From contig CM022949.1 of NCBI GenBank assembly GCA_012931725.1, forward strand, positions 53,112,798 to 53,176,797: a stretch of DNA of 64,000 bases. The letters are read 5' to 3'. The position numbers were made by a program, and so were the translations under genes. Each line of letters starts with the position of its first letter. The first letter of the stretch is position 1. Origin of the DNA: Litsea cubeba (lineage: Eukaryota > Streptophyta > Magnoliopsida > Laurales > Lauraceae). The notes under the pieces were generated by a model. It was not told the origin of the DNA. It saw only the letters and a program-made list of their open reading frames with translations, and did no database searches. Shown here piece after piece: positions 21,401-31,845 of this stretch.

Positions 21401-23717
21401 TGTTGACACAAAAAATGTCACTTTGCCTTTTCAAGATCCAAAGAGCTACATGAAGTCGCAACCTGCCATAAATAGGCAATGCTGCTTCCAAAAATCAAAT
21501 CTTGTCAGAATCAAACAAAAACTGCAAGATTCTTCCAGACAGCCAAAAGAGGAGTACACATGAAGTTTCGGGCCATTTCAAAATCATTTGGCCTAACTTC
21601 GCTTCTCCGACAGCCGAAATGGAGCTCTCGGCGACAAAAGCTCTCCGGGACCATGGTTTCCAAGACAGAGCCTATGGATCATCTTAAAATGACTCCAATA
21701 GGTTCCCTGTCAAATTTCAAGTCAATCGGACATCGATTGACCGCACATCAAACCGCGACATCTTCATCGCGACAAAAAGCAAGTCTACAGGTGATAGGAC
21801 CCCAAACGGCTTCAAAAGCCTATGGTTGGTCTTATTTATTGCTCAGGAGGCTTCACACCAAATTTCAGGTCATTCCGACATCGTTTGGCCCAGTTTCAGC
21901 TTCTGACAGAAAAGCGGCAGCTCTGCGCGACAAAGTCTTCGGCTTTCTCAGGAAATTGGAAACTTTGCAAAATAAAATGCAAGGATTCTCATCAGGTTTC
22001 CTACAAAGAAATCAGGCCAATAAATGGTGAAAATGTCAAGGAAAAGTACAGAAGAAAAAAGAATAAAAAAAAAAGCAAAAACGGACGCAAAACGGGACAC
22101 GAAAGGGGGAAAACCCCCCCCAAGGTCGCAGACCCCTGCGACCCTGGGCCAGGGTCGCAGGCCCCTGCGACCCTGGGCCAGGGTCGCCGGCGACCTTGGA
22201 CCCCGGGGTCGCCGGGAAAGCCCCGGAAACCCCGGTTTTCGCCGTTTTTTTCGCGATTCGAAGGGCCCAGCCTCTGGTACTTTCCAAAATTCATGCTTTT
22301 GAGACACCAAGTCCTCTGACATCCGTCCAAAACACGGGTAAATCATCAAGAGTATCGAAGACAGTATTGATCGCCACCCGGTCAACCAAAAAAAGTGTGC
22401 TTTCCACCCGACCGATCGAGAAATAGACAGGACAGATGGCACCGACCCGCTGTTGACAACAAACACCTGAAATTACATGATCATCTGATGTCGATCTACA
22501 TGAAGATCCATCGATGATCATCAACAGAAGAATCTCAAAAGACGTGGCATGGCCCGCGACTCTTCAGCTGCTCGGCGACCACTTAATGCGATTAATTGAC
22601 TAGCTTTATTATAGTCATTAATCCATTTCTTTGGACGGCCCAATCAGAAGCAAGCATTCGGGAGTTACAAGTCAAGAGATTCATGGCATTTAACCCATGA
22701 AACTCCTCCCATCATGGCGATTAAAGGCGATTAAATGCCCTCAATCTCCTCCGGCCAATCAGAAGCCAAGAAAAAGGAGTTACAAAATAAACAATTCAAT
22801 TTTGTAACTCCTCCCATTATGCGGCTTAATGACAATAAAAGCCCATAAACCCACCTAAAAGGCTACCTAAAAGCCTATAAATAGGAGGGCTCTCCAAGAA
22901 GAAAAGACAACGAACATCAGCAGACAGCAGTCAGAAATCCAGAGAAAGGAAAAAGAGAGAAAACTCTACGGAAGTTCTACACCGGCCACCGCAACAAGGT
23001 GACAAAAGTCCCTTGGGGGGTCCCCCCCCCCCAAGGTCCTTGCCTTCTCCTCCTGCCTCCAATGGCTTAGATATGGCTTTTCAGCCCGTCTACTCGGTTT
23101 TTTATTGGACATAGGACCTTCCTTTGGTCTTTGTCCTCTAAAAACCCGAGGTTATAGCCAAGCCAAGCGAATCAATAGCATCCTCTGTTCTCATCTGCAT
23201 GGATGATGGCGAAGCCCACATATGGCTTGCGACCGTCAATCTAAACGAGTCCCCCACAATCTCCTGAGAAGTTAGATCCTCCTTTTCTTGCTTTTCATTG
23301 TAGTTTGTATTTTTTCAAAAGAGACAAAAATCACAATTCTTGTCTTTCATTGTTGATAAGGATTGTAAATCGGCTATAAATGCCAAAATCGGCTATAAAC
23401 GCCAAAAATCGGCTATAAACGCCAAAATCGGCTATAAATGCCAAAAAAATCGCCTTTCACGGCAAATCAAGAAAATGTCTCTTTTCTTAAATATATGTGC
23501 AATGGAAAACTTGAAAGAAGTTGATTTCCCTTTTACTTGCGAAGGTTGATCCCCGGATCACCACTTGCAATTCCAAGTAAAATAGAAAATCTGGCACACC
23601 CACAAAAAAAGAAATGTTGATGCACGCCCCTGCCCCCCGGTTACGAAAGGGTCGGACCCGACGGACTCCCACGTCCGCCGACCTCGGTAGAACCGAGCAT
23701 TGGAGCGCGGTCCATCA
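21401..23717 (+). repeat. Gypsy-A 3' LTR (2317 bp)
   Basis: It starts TGTTGACAC and ends GGTCCATCA; the end is set by comparison with Gypsy-B, where the PBS follows. U3 is made of diverged ~140-bp units (each with a gt-catttcgacatcgtttgacc-like core), of which this LTR has about two fewer than Gypsy-B. TATAAATA lies at 22876-22883. A GC-rich hairpin cluster is at 22120-22230, GGCTATAAA repeats at 23372-23453, and a PBS-like TGGCACACCC at 23592-23601. Confidence 0.9.
22120..22230. repeat. GC-rich palindrome cluster in the LTR
   Basis: GGTCGCAGG-CC-CCTGCGACC at 22153-22172 is a perfect hairpin with a 2-base loop. A one-mismatch copy is at 22124-22143, and CCTGGGCCAGG palindromes lie between them. 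The flanks are AT-rich. Gypsy-B (28410-28460) and Gypsy-C (46795-46835) keep reduced versions. Confidence 0.75.
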
Positions 23718-23925
23718 GAGGATGTAACTTCCCCGGTACGTGGGCAATGAAGTGTACTCCACACTTCAAAGGCCATGTGCATGCAGTCGCAAAAGATGTG
23801 TTGTTTTTAAGTTTTAAGATCCATCTATGATAGCTATTTTAGTGGTTTGCTCATACTACTAGATGAGTGCATGTGTTTATCTAATCTCTGCCTACTAAGG
23901 TCCTAACACAACATTTTGTTTGCAG

Positions 23926-24050
23926 AAATCCCTCAAAAGTTGGCATTGGTCTGAGCCTATATACCTTAATGGCCTGAGAGTAAGAGATGAGGACCAAGAG
24001 AAGGGAAAGAAAAGAATGGAGAAGGAGATGGTGATAATTCACCCGATGAA
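23926..24050 (+). other. Possible internal exon inside the CACTA part
   Basis: 125 nt between a good acceptor (ttttgtttgcag) and donor (gtaagttc), open in one frame as KSLKSWHWSEPIYLN ... MVIIHPMK. No family is recognised. It could be a CACTA gene or a captured host gene. RNA support is lacking. Confidence 0.35.
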
Positions 24051-25106
24051 GTAAGTTCTACTACCATATTAATGTAGCCCACATGTTCATCTCTCTTTAC
24101 AGTTTGAAGAAGTAAGATTTTTTGTCGTTAATTACTATTGCTACTCATGATCTATAATAGGTTTTGCTATTTGAGGAGGAGAACCTTTTGATTAAAAACC
24201 GTCTTCATCAGGTGAATCGACCCTATCATATTAGCAAACTCTATCCCTATCATATGCTTTTTTGTACAAATAGCACTTGAACAGAGCCAACATAACTCAC
24301 TTCCCAAGGTAGCTTAATATTAGAAACAACTTTCTAATTTCAAATTCTCCGAATGCAAGCATTTTGATCAGACCAAACTACCATTGACACTGAAATCTTG
24401 ATAACCATGTGAATGTAAACCCGTGCAGACAACTGAATGGTTTGAGTCATTGGTGTCTTTCATTTCCTTTTGTTGTGCAAAGTATTGGCATCTCTTTATT
24501 ATCATTTTTAACTTTTCAGAACTTTTGAAACACTCAGCCATAAATTCTCTGAATGCAACTCTGTTTGATTAATGTGAACTATGGAGTAATTCAAAACACT
24601 ATTGTTAATGTGGAAAAGACCTATTTTTTATTTCATAAATGATTATTATTGAGCTATTTACACTATTTTTCTTGTGTAAGTGTATTGAAGAGCATGCAAA
24701 ACTTCCTCTTAAAATTTACAAGCGGTTCTGTATTCTTTTTCTCATTTTCCATGTGAAATGTAGATCAGTTACTCATGCACTTATAAATGATTATTTCGAT
24801 ATTTCTACTCATCATTATGTTTATGTAATGTAAGTATAAACTATAATTGGGGCATATGTGTATGTTTATGTATCCCAAAATTTTCAGGAATGGAGAAATC
24901 ATTCATAAGCGGCCCAGCTTGTGGGGCTTGTGTATGTCTCCACAACCCACACGTTGAATTAGCACCAAACCAGATTATCAATTCACTTGAGTTGAATTAG
25001 CACCAAACCATACTACCAAACCAGCTTGTGGGGCTTCGCCTGGTTTCTTGTGCTTTGGGATAAGCTTGAACATATGTTATTATTATTATTATTATATTTT
25101 TTTCAG

Positions 25107-25227
25107 GAAGCTCAAGCGTGAGTGGAGTTCAAGGGAGGCTCTCAGCATTGTCATTGTTGCAAGGCAAGGTTATCAAAGACTCTTTGGAGTACAAGGAATC
25201 ATGAGTTCTGGATTGCTTACTATCATG
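25107..25227 (+). other. Second possible exon inside the CACTA part
   Basis: 121 nt after a long pyrimidine tract ending ttttttcag, open as KLKREWSSREALSIVIVARQ, with a possible donor gtactaaac. No family is recognised. Between the two candidate exons (24051-25106) only AT-rich, intron-like sequence is seen. Confidence 0.3.
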
Positions 25228-25839
25228 GTACTAAACACGGAAATTGAGTTTTGGGTTGAGAGAAAAGATGTGATTCTTTTACTATTGTGTGACACTCAGA
25301 AAATTCCCTATGAAAATTATAGTTTGTAAGGAAACTAATTTTGTATATGAAATAGGGAAAAAGGCCCATGAGATTTCTGTCGTTCCTTTTTTTTTGGGTT
25401 TATTGGTTTGATCTTGGCAGATTCTAATTTTTACTGTACGTTTACACTTATCATTTTCGTGGTTACTTTGGTTCTAATTTTGAGGCAGATTTTGACTATC
25501 TAAACTTTATTTTTGCACTGTTGCTTGTGGTAGAGGAACTAGTATTGTAGAAAGCACAAAATGATTGCTTACCTGGTACAAGATATATGCAGCAGTTATG
25601 TTAGTGATGCTCGACAGTAATTGTGGAACTTGAATCTGCAGGACCGAGATAGACAACAGTAAAGAGCAAGATGTCTATACTCTATATAGCATTTTTAACT
25701 GGTTTTATTTTTTTTAATTGAATTACACATGAATTCATCTTCGTCACCATTATGTCTCTTGCATTTGGTCTAACTGGTAGTGATCATGATTTAATTTTTT
25801 TAATAAAAGAAAATTAATTTTTTTTATAAAAAAAACAAT

Positions 25840-26311
25840 TAAGGCGCGCCTTGCGAGCCATAAATTAAAAATCGCCAATTCTTTAATGGCCTGCACTTGC
25901 AAGTTGTAAAAACATATACTTAATTACGGCTTGCATTTGGAGCCGTTAATCAAATTGTACACAACCCATTTACAGCCCACAAATGCAAGCTGTGTAAAAC
26001 ATTTTTCGTTTTAAGTATTCACGGCGTACTATGTGTGCCATAAACTTAAGCACACCAATGCTTTAACTGCACTCAGTTTGCGTCGTAAAAGTTTAGTATT
26101 TACGACCTGCTTAGTAGGCAATAAATCTGGTCCAAACAGTCCTAACAGCATCATTTTCGGCATGCATTGATCCTACTTACGGCTTGTATATGCACGTTGT
26201 AATTACATCGAACCTTTTACGGCAGGAGCTTTTAAGCACGACCCCCGTGAGCCGTAAACTTACATTTACGGCGCGCATGGCGCGCTGTAAAAGCCCTGAA
26301 ATGGTGTAGTG
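25840..26311. repeat. CACTA subterminal repeats and terminal inverted repeat
   Basis: At least ten copies of TTACGGC-like motifs in direct and inverted orientation (for example at 25923, 26023, 26175, 26217, 26256 and 26267). Such motifs bind the element-encoded TNPA protein in En/Spm. The terminal repeat ends at 26311. Confidence 0.75.
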
Positions 26312-27386
26312 ACGAAGACAAGATGATGGATGAGAGGCAAAGACTGAAGCCCAGATTAACAAATGGTCCGATCTCAATGGCGCTTCTCTTCAGACGATCT
26401 TTCTCCTACTCCGCAAGATCTCTCTTCTGCTTTGTAAATCTCAGAATGTAAGTAAAGAAGAAGAAGAAAGGAGAGCACCCTTATTTATAGCAAAAAATAG
26501 GGCGCCTCATGATGGCGCCACTTCCAGTTTTGAAAGTGTTGCATCGATTACCATACGCACCTCTTCGAAATGACAGGGGAACCAATCAGGCGGTGACACG
26601 TAGTGCCGCCAGCTAGTCTTTCGCGCCAATTAAGGCACGTCATTTAATACCTCTGGCAGGCGAAGCGACTTCAGATAGAAATGAAGCGTCAGCGACCGAG
26701 ACCGAGGTGAGATTCAAAGTCGAAAGTTTCCACCAGCCTGGGTTGAAAGCAACTCAAGTGCCACCTCGGAGGCACGGCCCTTTACCATCAAATCCAGGAA
26801 GGTTCTCCCATCATATAGCTTTCGACCTGAGAGAATTGAGGAACTCTAAGAGCTCAAAAGCTAGGGGCAATTGTGTGGGGGTATTTCATAAGAAGTCAAG
26901 ATTATATTAGCTCTGGTAATAGTACCAACTAATCATATCTCAATATCGGCCACGCGCACCTCGGCTGCAGTGCTAGAGCGCCAACCGACCTCGGTCGATC
27001 CCGACCTAGGCATCGTGTCTCGGCCTCGGTCATGCATCTCAGCAACAGTGCCAGCGTGATAGCCGAGACGGGCACTGATGGCTGTATTCATTTATGTCAT
27101 GGGACGTGTGACAAGACATGGGTACGTGTAGAAGCACGCCTTACCACCCATCATTCCCGACAGAGCGGCTTCTAGTGGCTACGTCCACACCAGGGCATGG
27201 CTCCAGGCAAGACCCGATGGGACTAGGCCCCAAAGTCAGCAGGATAAGGCCCCGATAAGACTCTCATTTAATGAAAAGTGACCCGACAGGACAGCCATTT
27301 ATTGAAGAGTGGGCTGATGGGATTGTACCTGTCAAGTACAACGATCAAATCATGAGCTTACCGACCACAGTCAACTTCCCACCTCT
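26312..27386 (+). mobile_element. Element E: 3' end and partial 3' LTR of a second gypsy family
   Basis: 26312-26870 is internal sequence with, on the minus strand, a TATA motif (complement of ttatttatagc near 26491) that probably served an antisense gene, as in element D. A polypurine tract ctaggggcaa at 26861-26870 is followed by an LTR start TGTGTGGGGG near 26872. The LTR is GC-rich with repeated cctcgg motifs and is cut at 27386 by the 5' LTR of Gypsy-B. The layout parallels element D (polypurine tract and LTR at 50328-50345), so the two belong to related families. The left side is cut by the CACTA end. Confidence 0.65.
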
Positions 27387-29964
27387 TGTTGACACCAAAA
27401 CTGTCACTTTGCCTCTTCAAGATCCAAAGAGGTACATGAAGTCGCAACCTGCTACAAATAGGCAATGCTACTTCCAAAAAATCAAATCTTGTCAGAATCA
27501 AACAAAAACTGCAAGATCCTTCAAGACAGCCAAAAGAGGAGTACACAAGAAGTTTCGGGCCATTTCAAAATCATTTGGCCTAACTTCGCTTCTCTGGCAG
27601 CTGAAAAGGAGCTCCTAGTGGCGAAAGCATCGGAGGCATCAAATCTTCGATTAGAGCCGATGGATGGTCTCAAAATAGATCCAAAAGGCTCCACGTCAAG
27701 TTCCGAGTCAAACCGACAATGTTTGACCCTACATCAACCCTCGAGCAGCTAAATCAAGCCTCTCGGTGGCAAGAACCACCGAGGCATTCACTCATCAGAT
27801 AGAGCACATGGATGGCTTCAAAATGCTTACAAAGGGCTACACGTCAAATTTCAGGTCATTTCGACAACATTTGACCAGACTTTGACGCTCGGAAGCCAAA
27901 TCAGGCCTCTCGGCGGCGAAGCTCCCTGGGACCATGGTTTCCAAGACAGAGCCCATGGATCATCTTAAAATGACTCCAATAGGTTCCCTGTTAAATTTCA
28001 AGTCAATCGGACATCGGTTGACTGCACATCAAGCCGCGACATCTTCATCGTGACAAAAGCAAGTCTACTGGTGATAGGACCTCAAACGGCTTTAAAACTC
28101 AAACAAAAGCCTATGGTTGGTCTTATTTATTGCACAGCAGGCTTCACCCCAAATTTTAGGTCATTCCGACATCGTTTGACCTAGTTTCAGCTTCTGACGA
28201 AAAATCAGCAACTCTGCGCGACAAAGTCTTGGCTTTCTCAGAAAATTGGAAACTTTGCAAAATAAAATGCAAGGATTCTCATCAGGTTTTCTACATGGAA
28301 ATCAGGCCAATAAATGATCAAAAATCTCAAGGAAAAATACAGAAGAAAAAAGAAAAAAAAACAGCAAAAACGGACACAAAACGGGACAAAAGGGGGGAAA
28401 AACACCCCAGGGTCGCCGGCCCCTGCGACCCTAGGGCCCGGGATAGCCGGAAGGGCCCCGGAAACCCCGTTTTTCGTCGTTTTTTCACGATTCGAAGCGT
28501 CCGGCCTCTGTTATTTTTTAAAATTCATACTTTTGCGACACCAAATCCTCTGAATCCGTCAAAATCACGGGTCAATCATCAAGAGTATCAAAATCAACAT
28601 TGATCGCCAACCGGTCAACCAAAAAAAGTGTGCTTTCTACCCGACCGATCGAGAAATCGACAGGACAGATGGCACCGACCCGCTGTTGGCAACCAATACC
28701 TGAAGTTACATGGTCATCTGATGCTGATCTACATGAAGATCCATCATTGATCATCGCCAGAAGAATCCCAAAAGACGCGGCACGGCCCGCGACTCTTCAA
28801 CTGCTCGGCGACCACTTAATGTGATTAATTGACTAGCTTTATTACAGTCATTAATCCATTTCTTTGGAAGGCCCAATTAGAAGAAAGCATCCGGGAGTTA
28901 CAAGTCAAGAGATTCATGGCATTTAACCCATGAAACTCCTCCCATCATGGCGATTAAAGGCGATTAAATGCCCTCAATCTCCTCCGGCCAATCAGAAGCA
29001 AAGAAAAAGGAGTTACAAAATAAAGGAATTAAATCCTGTAACTCCTCCCATTATGCGGCTTAATGACAATAAAATCCCATAAACCCTCCTAAATGGCTAC
29101 CAAAAAGCCTATAAATAGGAGAGCACTCCAAGAAGAAAGACACACAGAAAACACACAACAGACTGCAGAAAATCCAGAAACTCAGACAGAAAAAGGCACA
29201 AAAATCCTGAGAAAGAAAGAGAGAAAACTCTGCGGAAGTTCTACACCGACCACCGCTACAAGGTGACAAAAGTCCCTTGGGGGTACCCCCTAAGGTCCTT
29301 GCCTTCTCCTTCTGCCTCCAATGGCTTAGACGTGGCTTTTCAGCCCATCTACTTGGCTTTTTATTGGACATAAGACCTCCTCTTTGTCTTTGTCCTCTAA
29401 AAACCTGAGGTTATAGCCAAGCCAAGCGAATCAATAGCATCCTTTGTTCTCATCTGCATGGATGATGGCGAAGTCAACACATGGCTTGCGACCGTCAATC
29501 TGAAGGAGTCCCCCACAATCTCCTGAGAAGTTAGATCCTCCTTTTCTTGCTTTTCATTGTAGTTTGTATTTTTTTAAAAGTGATAAAAATCGGAATTCCT
29601 GTCTTTCATTATGGATGAGGATTGTAAATCGGCTATAAACGCCAAAATCGGCTATAAACGCCAAAATCGGCTATAAATGCCAAAAAAATCGCCTTTCATG
29701 GCAAATCAAGAAAAATGTCTCTTTTCTTAAATATATGTGCAATGGAAAACTTAAAAGAAGTTGATTTCTGTTTTACTTGCGAAGGTCAATCTCAGGATCA
29801 CCACTTGTAATTCCAAGTAAAATAGAAAATCTGGCACACCCACACAAAAGAAATGTTGATGCACGTCTCTGCCCCCCTCCGGTTACGAAAGGGTCGGACC
29901 CAAACGGACTCCCACGTCCGCCGACCTCGGTAGAACCGAGTGAGCAGAATGCACTGGTCCATCA
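27387..29964 (+). repeat. Gypsy-B 5' LTR (2578 bp)
   Basis: TGTTGACACC to GGTCCATCA. It contains four to five diverged ~140-bp units in U3 (27640-28210), a GC-rich spot at 28410-28460, TATAAATA at 29110-29117, GGCTATAAA repeats at 29629-29683 and a PBS-like TGGCACACCC at 29832-29841. The end is fixed by the PBS three bases further on. Confidence 0.9.
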
Positions 29965-29967
29965 AGC

Positions 29968-29985
29968 TGGCACACCCGGTGGGAC
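29968..29985 (+). promoter_or_regulatory. Primer binding site of Gypsy-B
   Basis: TGGCACACCCGGTGGGAC begins with TGG, the complement of a tRNA CCA end, three bases after the LTR. The tRNA is not identified here; it is neither initiator Met nor the Asp-type site common in Athila-like elements. Confidence 0.7.
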
Positions 29986-30207
29986 TCGTTCATTTGAGAA
30001 CACGATGCTAGAAATGAAATATTTGCATATCATATCTATTGCTCTATGCTTATACTTCTTTTCTTGATTCCCTGGCTACTTTCTAATTGGTGGCCTATGT
30101 CGGATTCTGCATCAAGAAAAAATGAGATGAGATTTTTTGGGAATTTCTAATTCGTTGAATTTGTTTCTACTCTTTCTCTTTTCAACAAAAAAAAAATCAA
30201 ATTTTTC

Positions 30208-31470
30208 ATTTTGGATTCGAAATTGAGAAACCTTGATCCTTTCCTATCGTTCATCGTGCTTGCAGAAATGTTGAGCCTGTTCGACTAAGGTTTTTGGCCA
30301 TCGTTTCTCTTCGATGAGTTCATTAGAAAAAAAAATCGGATTTTTCATTCTGGATTCAAAATTGAGAAACCTTGATCCTTTCCTATCGTTCATCGTGCTT
30401 GCAGAAATGTTGAGCCTATTCGACTAAGGTTTTGGGCCATCGTTTCTCTTCGATGAGTTCATTAGAAAAACAAACAAAAAAAACAAAAAAATTAGATTTT
30501 TCATTTTGCATTCAAAATTGAGAAACATTGATCCTTTCCTATCGTTCATCGTGCTTGCAGAAATATTGAGCCTGTTCGACTAAGATTTTGGGCCATCATT
30601 TCTCTTCGATGAGTTCATTAGAAAATAAAAATAAAAAAAACAAAAAATCAGATTTTTCATTTTGAATTCAAAATTGAGAAACCTTGATCCTTTCCAATCG
30701 TTCATCGTGCTTGCAGAAATGTTGAGCCTGTTCGACTAAGGTTTTGGGCCATCGTTTCTCTTCGATGAGTTCATTAGAGATCTAAGAATATATATATAAA
30801 AAGAAGACATAGAATACTAAGGTTAAACCAACTGCGTTCTTTGATCATGGTTGATTCAAGAAAAGCCTTGTCCAGAGTGTGGAGACAGCTTGACTGTTCT
30901 AGGCAAGGGTCCTCCAAACGGGTTCATTAAGTAATCCTACCGTTACCTGGGGGCAATATCATCAATCGAGATTTCATAAGACCGGGCTAGGAGGCCTATG
31001 TGTACTCTCTCGTCTTTTTAAACAAAATTTTTTCAAAATAAAATGTTTTAAAATAAAAAATTAAAAATAAAAAAAATTTCAAAAAAAATTCTTAAAATAA
31101 ATAGAAATAAATAAATAAATAAATAAAAAGATCTTTTTTAAAAATAATCTTGAAAAAAAAATCTTCAAAAAAAAAAAAAACTTCCGTCATTTTTCAAGAA
31201 ATCTTGGTCTTCTCCTTTCTGAGCACTGGCGCTCGCGGAAATCGCTGAGCCCCTGTTCATATTGGAGTGCCTTTTGCTCTATTTGACGAACCCGATATTG
31301 GCCTTTCAAAAAAAAATCATCATTTTTGGATTCAGATCCGAGAAATTATGGTTCATTTCCTTCTGAATACTGGCGCTCGCGGAAATCGCTGAGACCGTAT
31401 TTGGATCGGAATACCATCGGCTCTCTTTGATGAATCCAATCTTGACCTTTCAAAACAGGGAATCTCATCT
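30208..31470. repeat. Leader repeats: four ~140-155-bp units plus two diverged relatives
   Basis: Units start near 30213, 30352, 30508 and 30664 and carry cgttcatcgtgcttgcagaa and cttcgatgagttcattag. Two more at about 31190-31470 (cactggcgctcgcggaaat) align with the same unit over most of its length. Between them (30780-31190) lies unique and A/T-simple sequence. The array sits between PBS and gag, where packaging signals are expected. Confidence 0.8.
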
Positions 31471-31845
31471 CATGGATGCGGTCTCCAAACATTTGTGTCT
31501 AGCGGTACTAGTACGCCCTTTCAGGGTCTACTGTATTCGCGACCGGCACATTTGTAACTCCAACTTTATATTCTTTTTACCTCGAGCAAGCTCTGGTTCT
31601 CGATAAGTTGAATTTAAGTTCACAATTGCTTCTAGCAGTCACTGGGACGCTCATTCTGGGCTTACCATACATGCGATCAGAACAATTGTACACTCTATGG
31701 CTTTCTGCCTTCTTCATATTGCTTGGGTCATCTCCCTCGAGCAATTTGAAAAGATAAAACCATAGAACTTCCCATTTATGATCATTATATTCCTGTGATT
31801 ACTAATGGATGTGGTCTTGTTTCAGAAACTTTTTGAAAACTAACA
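31471..31845. other. Gypsy-B leader end with possible splice acceptor
   Basis: No gene is seen. At 31825 the sequence cttgtttcag looks like a splice acceptor 20 bp before the first gag ATG (31846), so the leader RNA may be spliced. Confidence 0.35.

Larger units (their letters stand above)
1..23717 (+). mobile_element. Gypsy-A: Tat-lineage Ty3/gypsy LTR retrotransposon, 5' end outside window
   Basis: Order of parts on the plus strand: gag end, protease, RT, RNase H, second RNase H, integrase, repeat-rich spacer, opposite-strand gene, polypurine tract, 3' LTR. A second RNase H after the usual one and an antisense gene between integrase and the 3' LTR are known hallmarks of Tat-lineage plant gypsy elements. 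The element is split at 3918-11331 by a Copia insertion. Comparison with Gypsy-B, which has the same join without the insertion at 34541-34550, shows the reading frame is continuous once the insertion and one target copy are left out. Its 5' LTR lies before base 1, so its age cannot be judged from an LTR pair. The right flank (23718 on) appears to be CACTA DNA. Confidence 0.9.
23718..26311. mobile_element. CACTA (En/Spm) DNA transposon, right-hand part
   Basis: The right end reads CCTGAAATGGTGTAGTG, the complement of a CACTACACCATTTCAG terminal repeat. Inside it, 25840-26311 is packed with short subterminal motifs in both orientations (TTTACGGC, GCCGTAAA and variants). Both are diagnostic for CACTA elements. 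The left end is missing here; the Gypsy-A LTR stops at 23717, so the simplest reading is that Gypsy-A inserted into this element and the left end lies upstream of the window. A 3-bp target duplication would be acg at 26312-26314. No TNP2 transposase is recognised. Confidence 0.75.

Noticed and set aside
21479..22466. Several open frames of 90-180 codons in the gypsy LTR
   Set aside because: They overlap in all frames, are not kept between the three LTRs and include U3 repeats.
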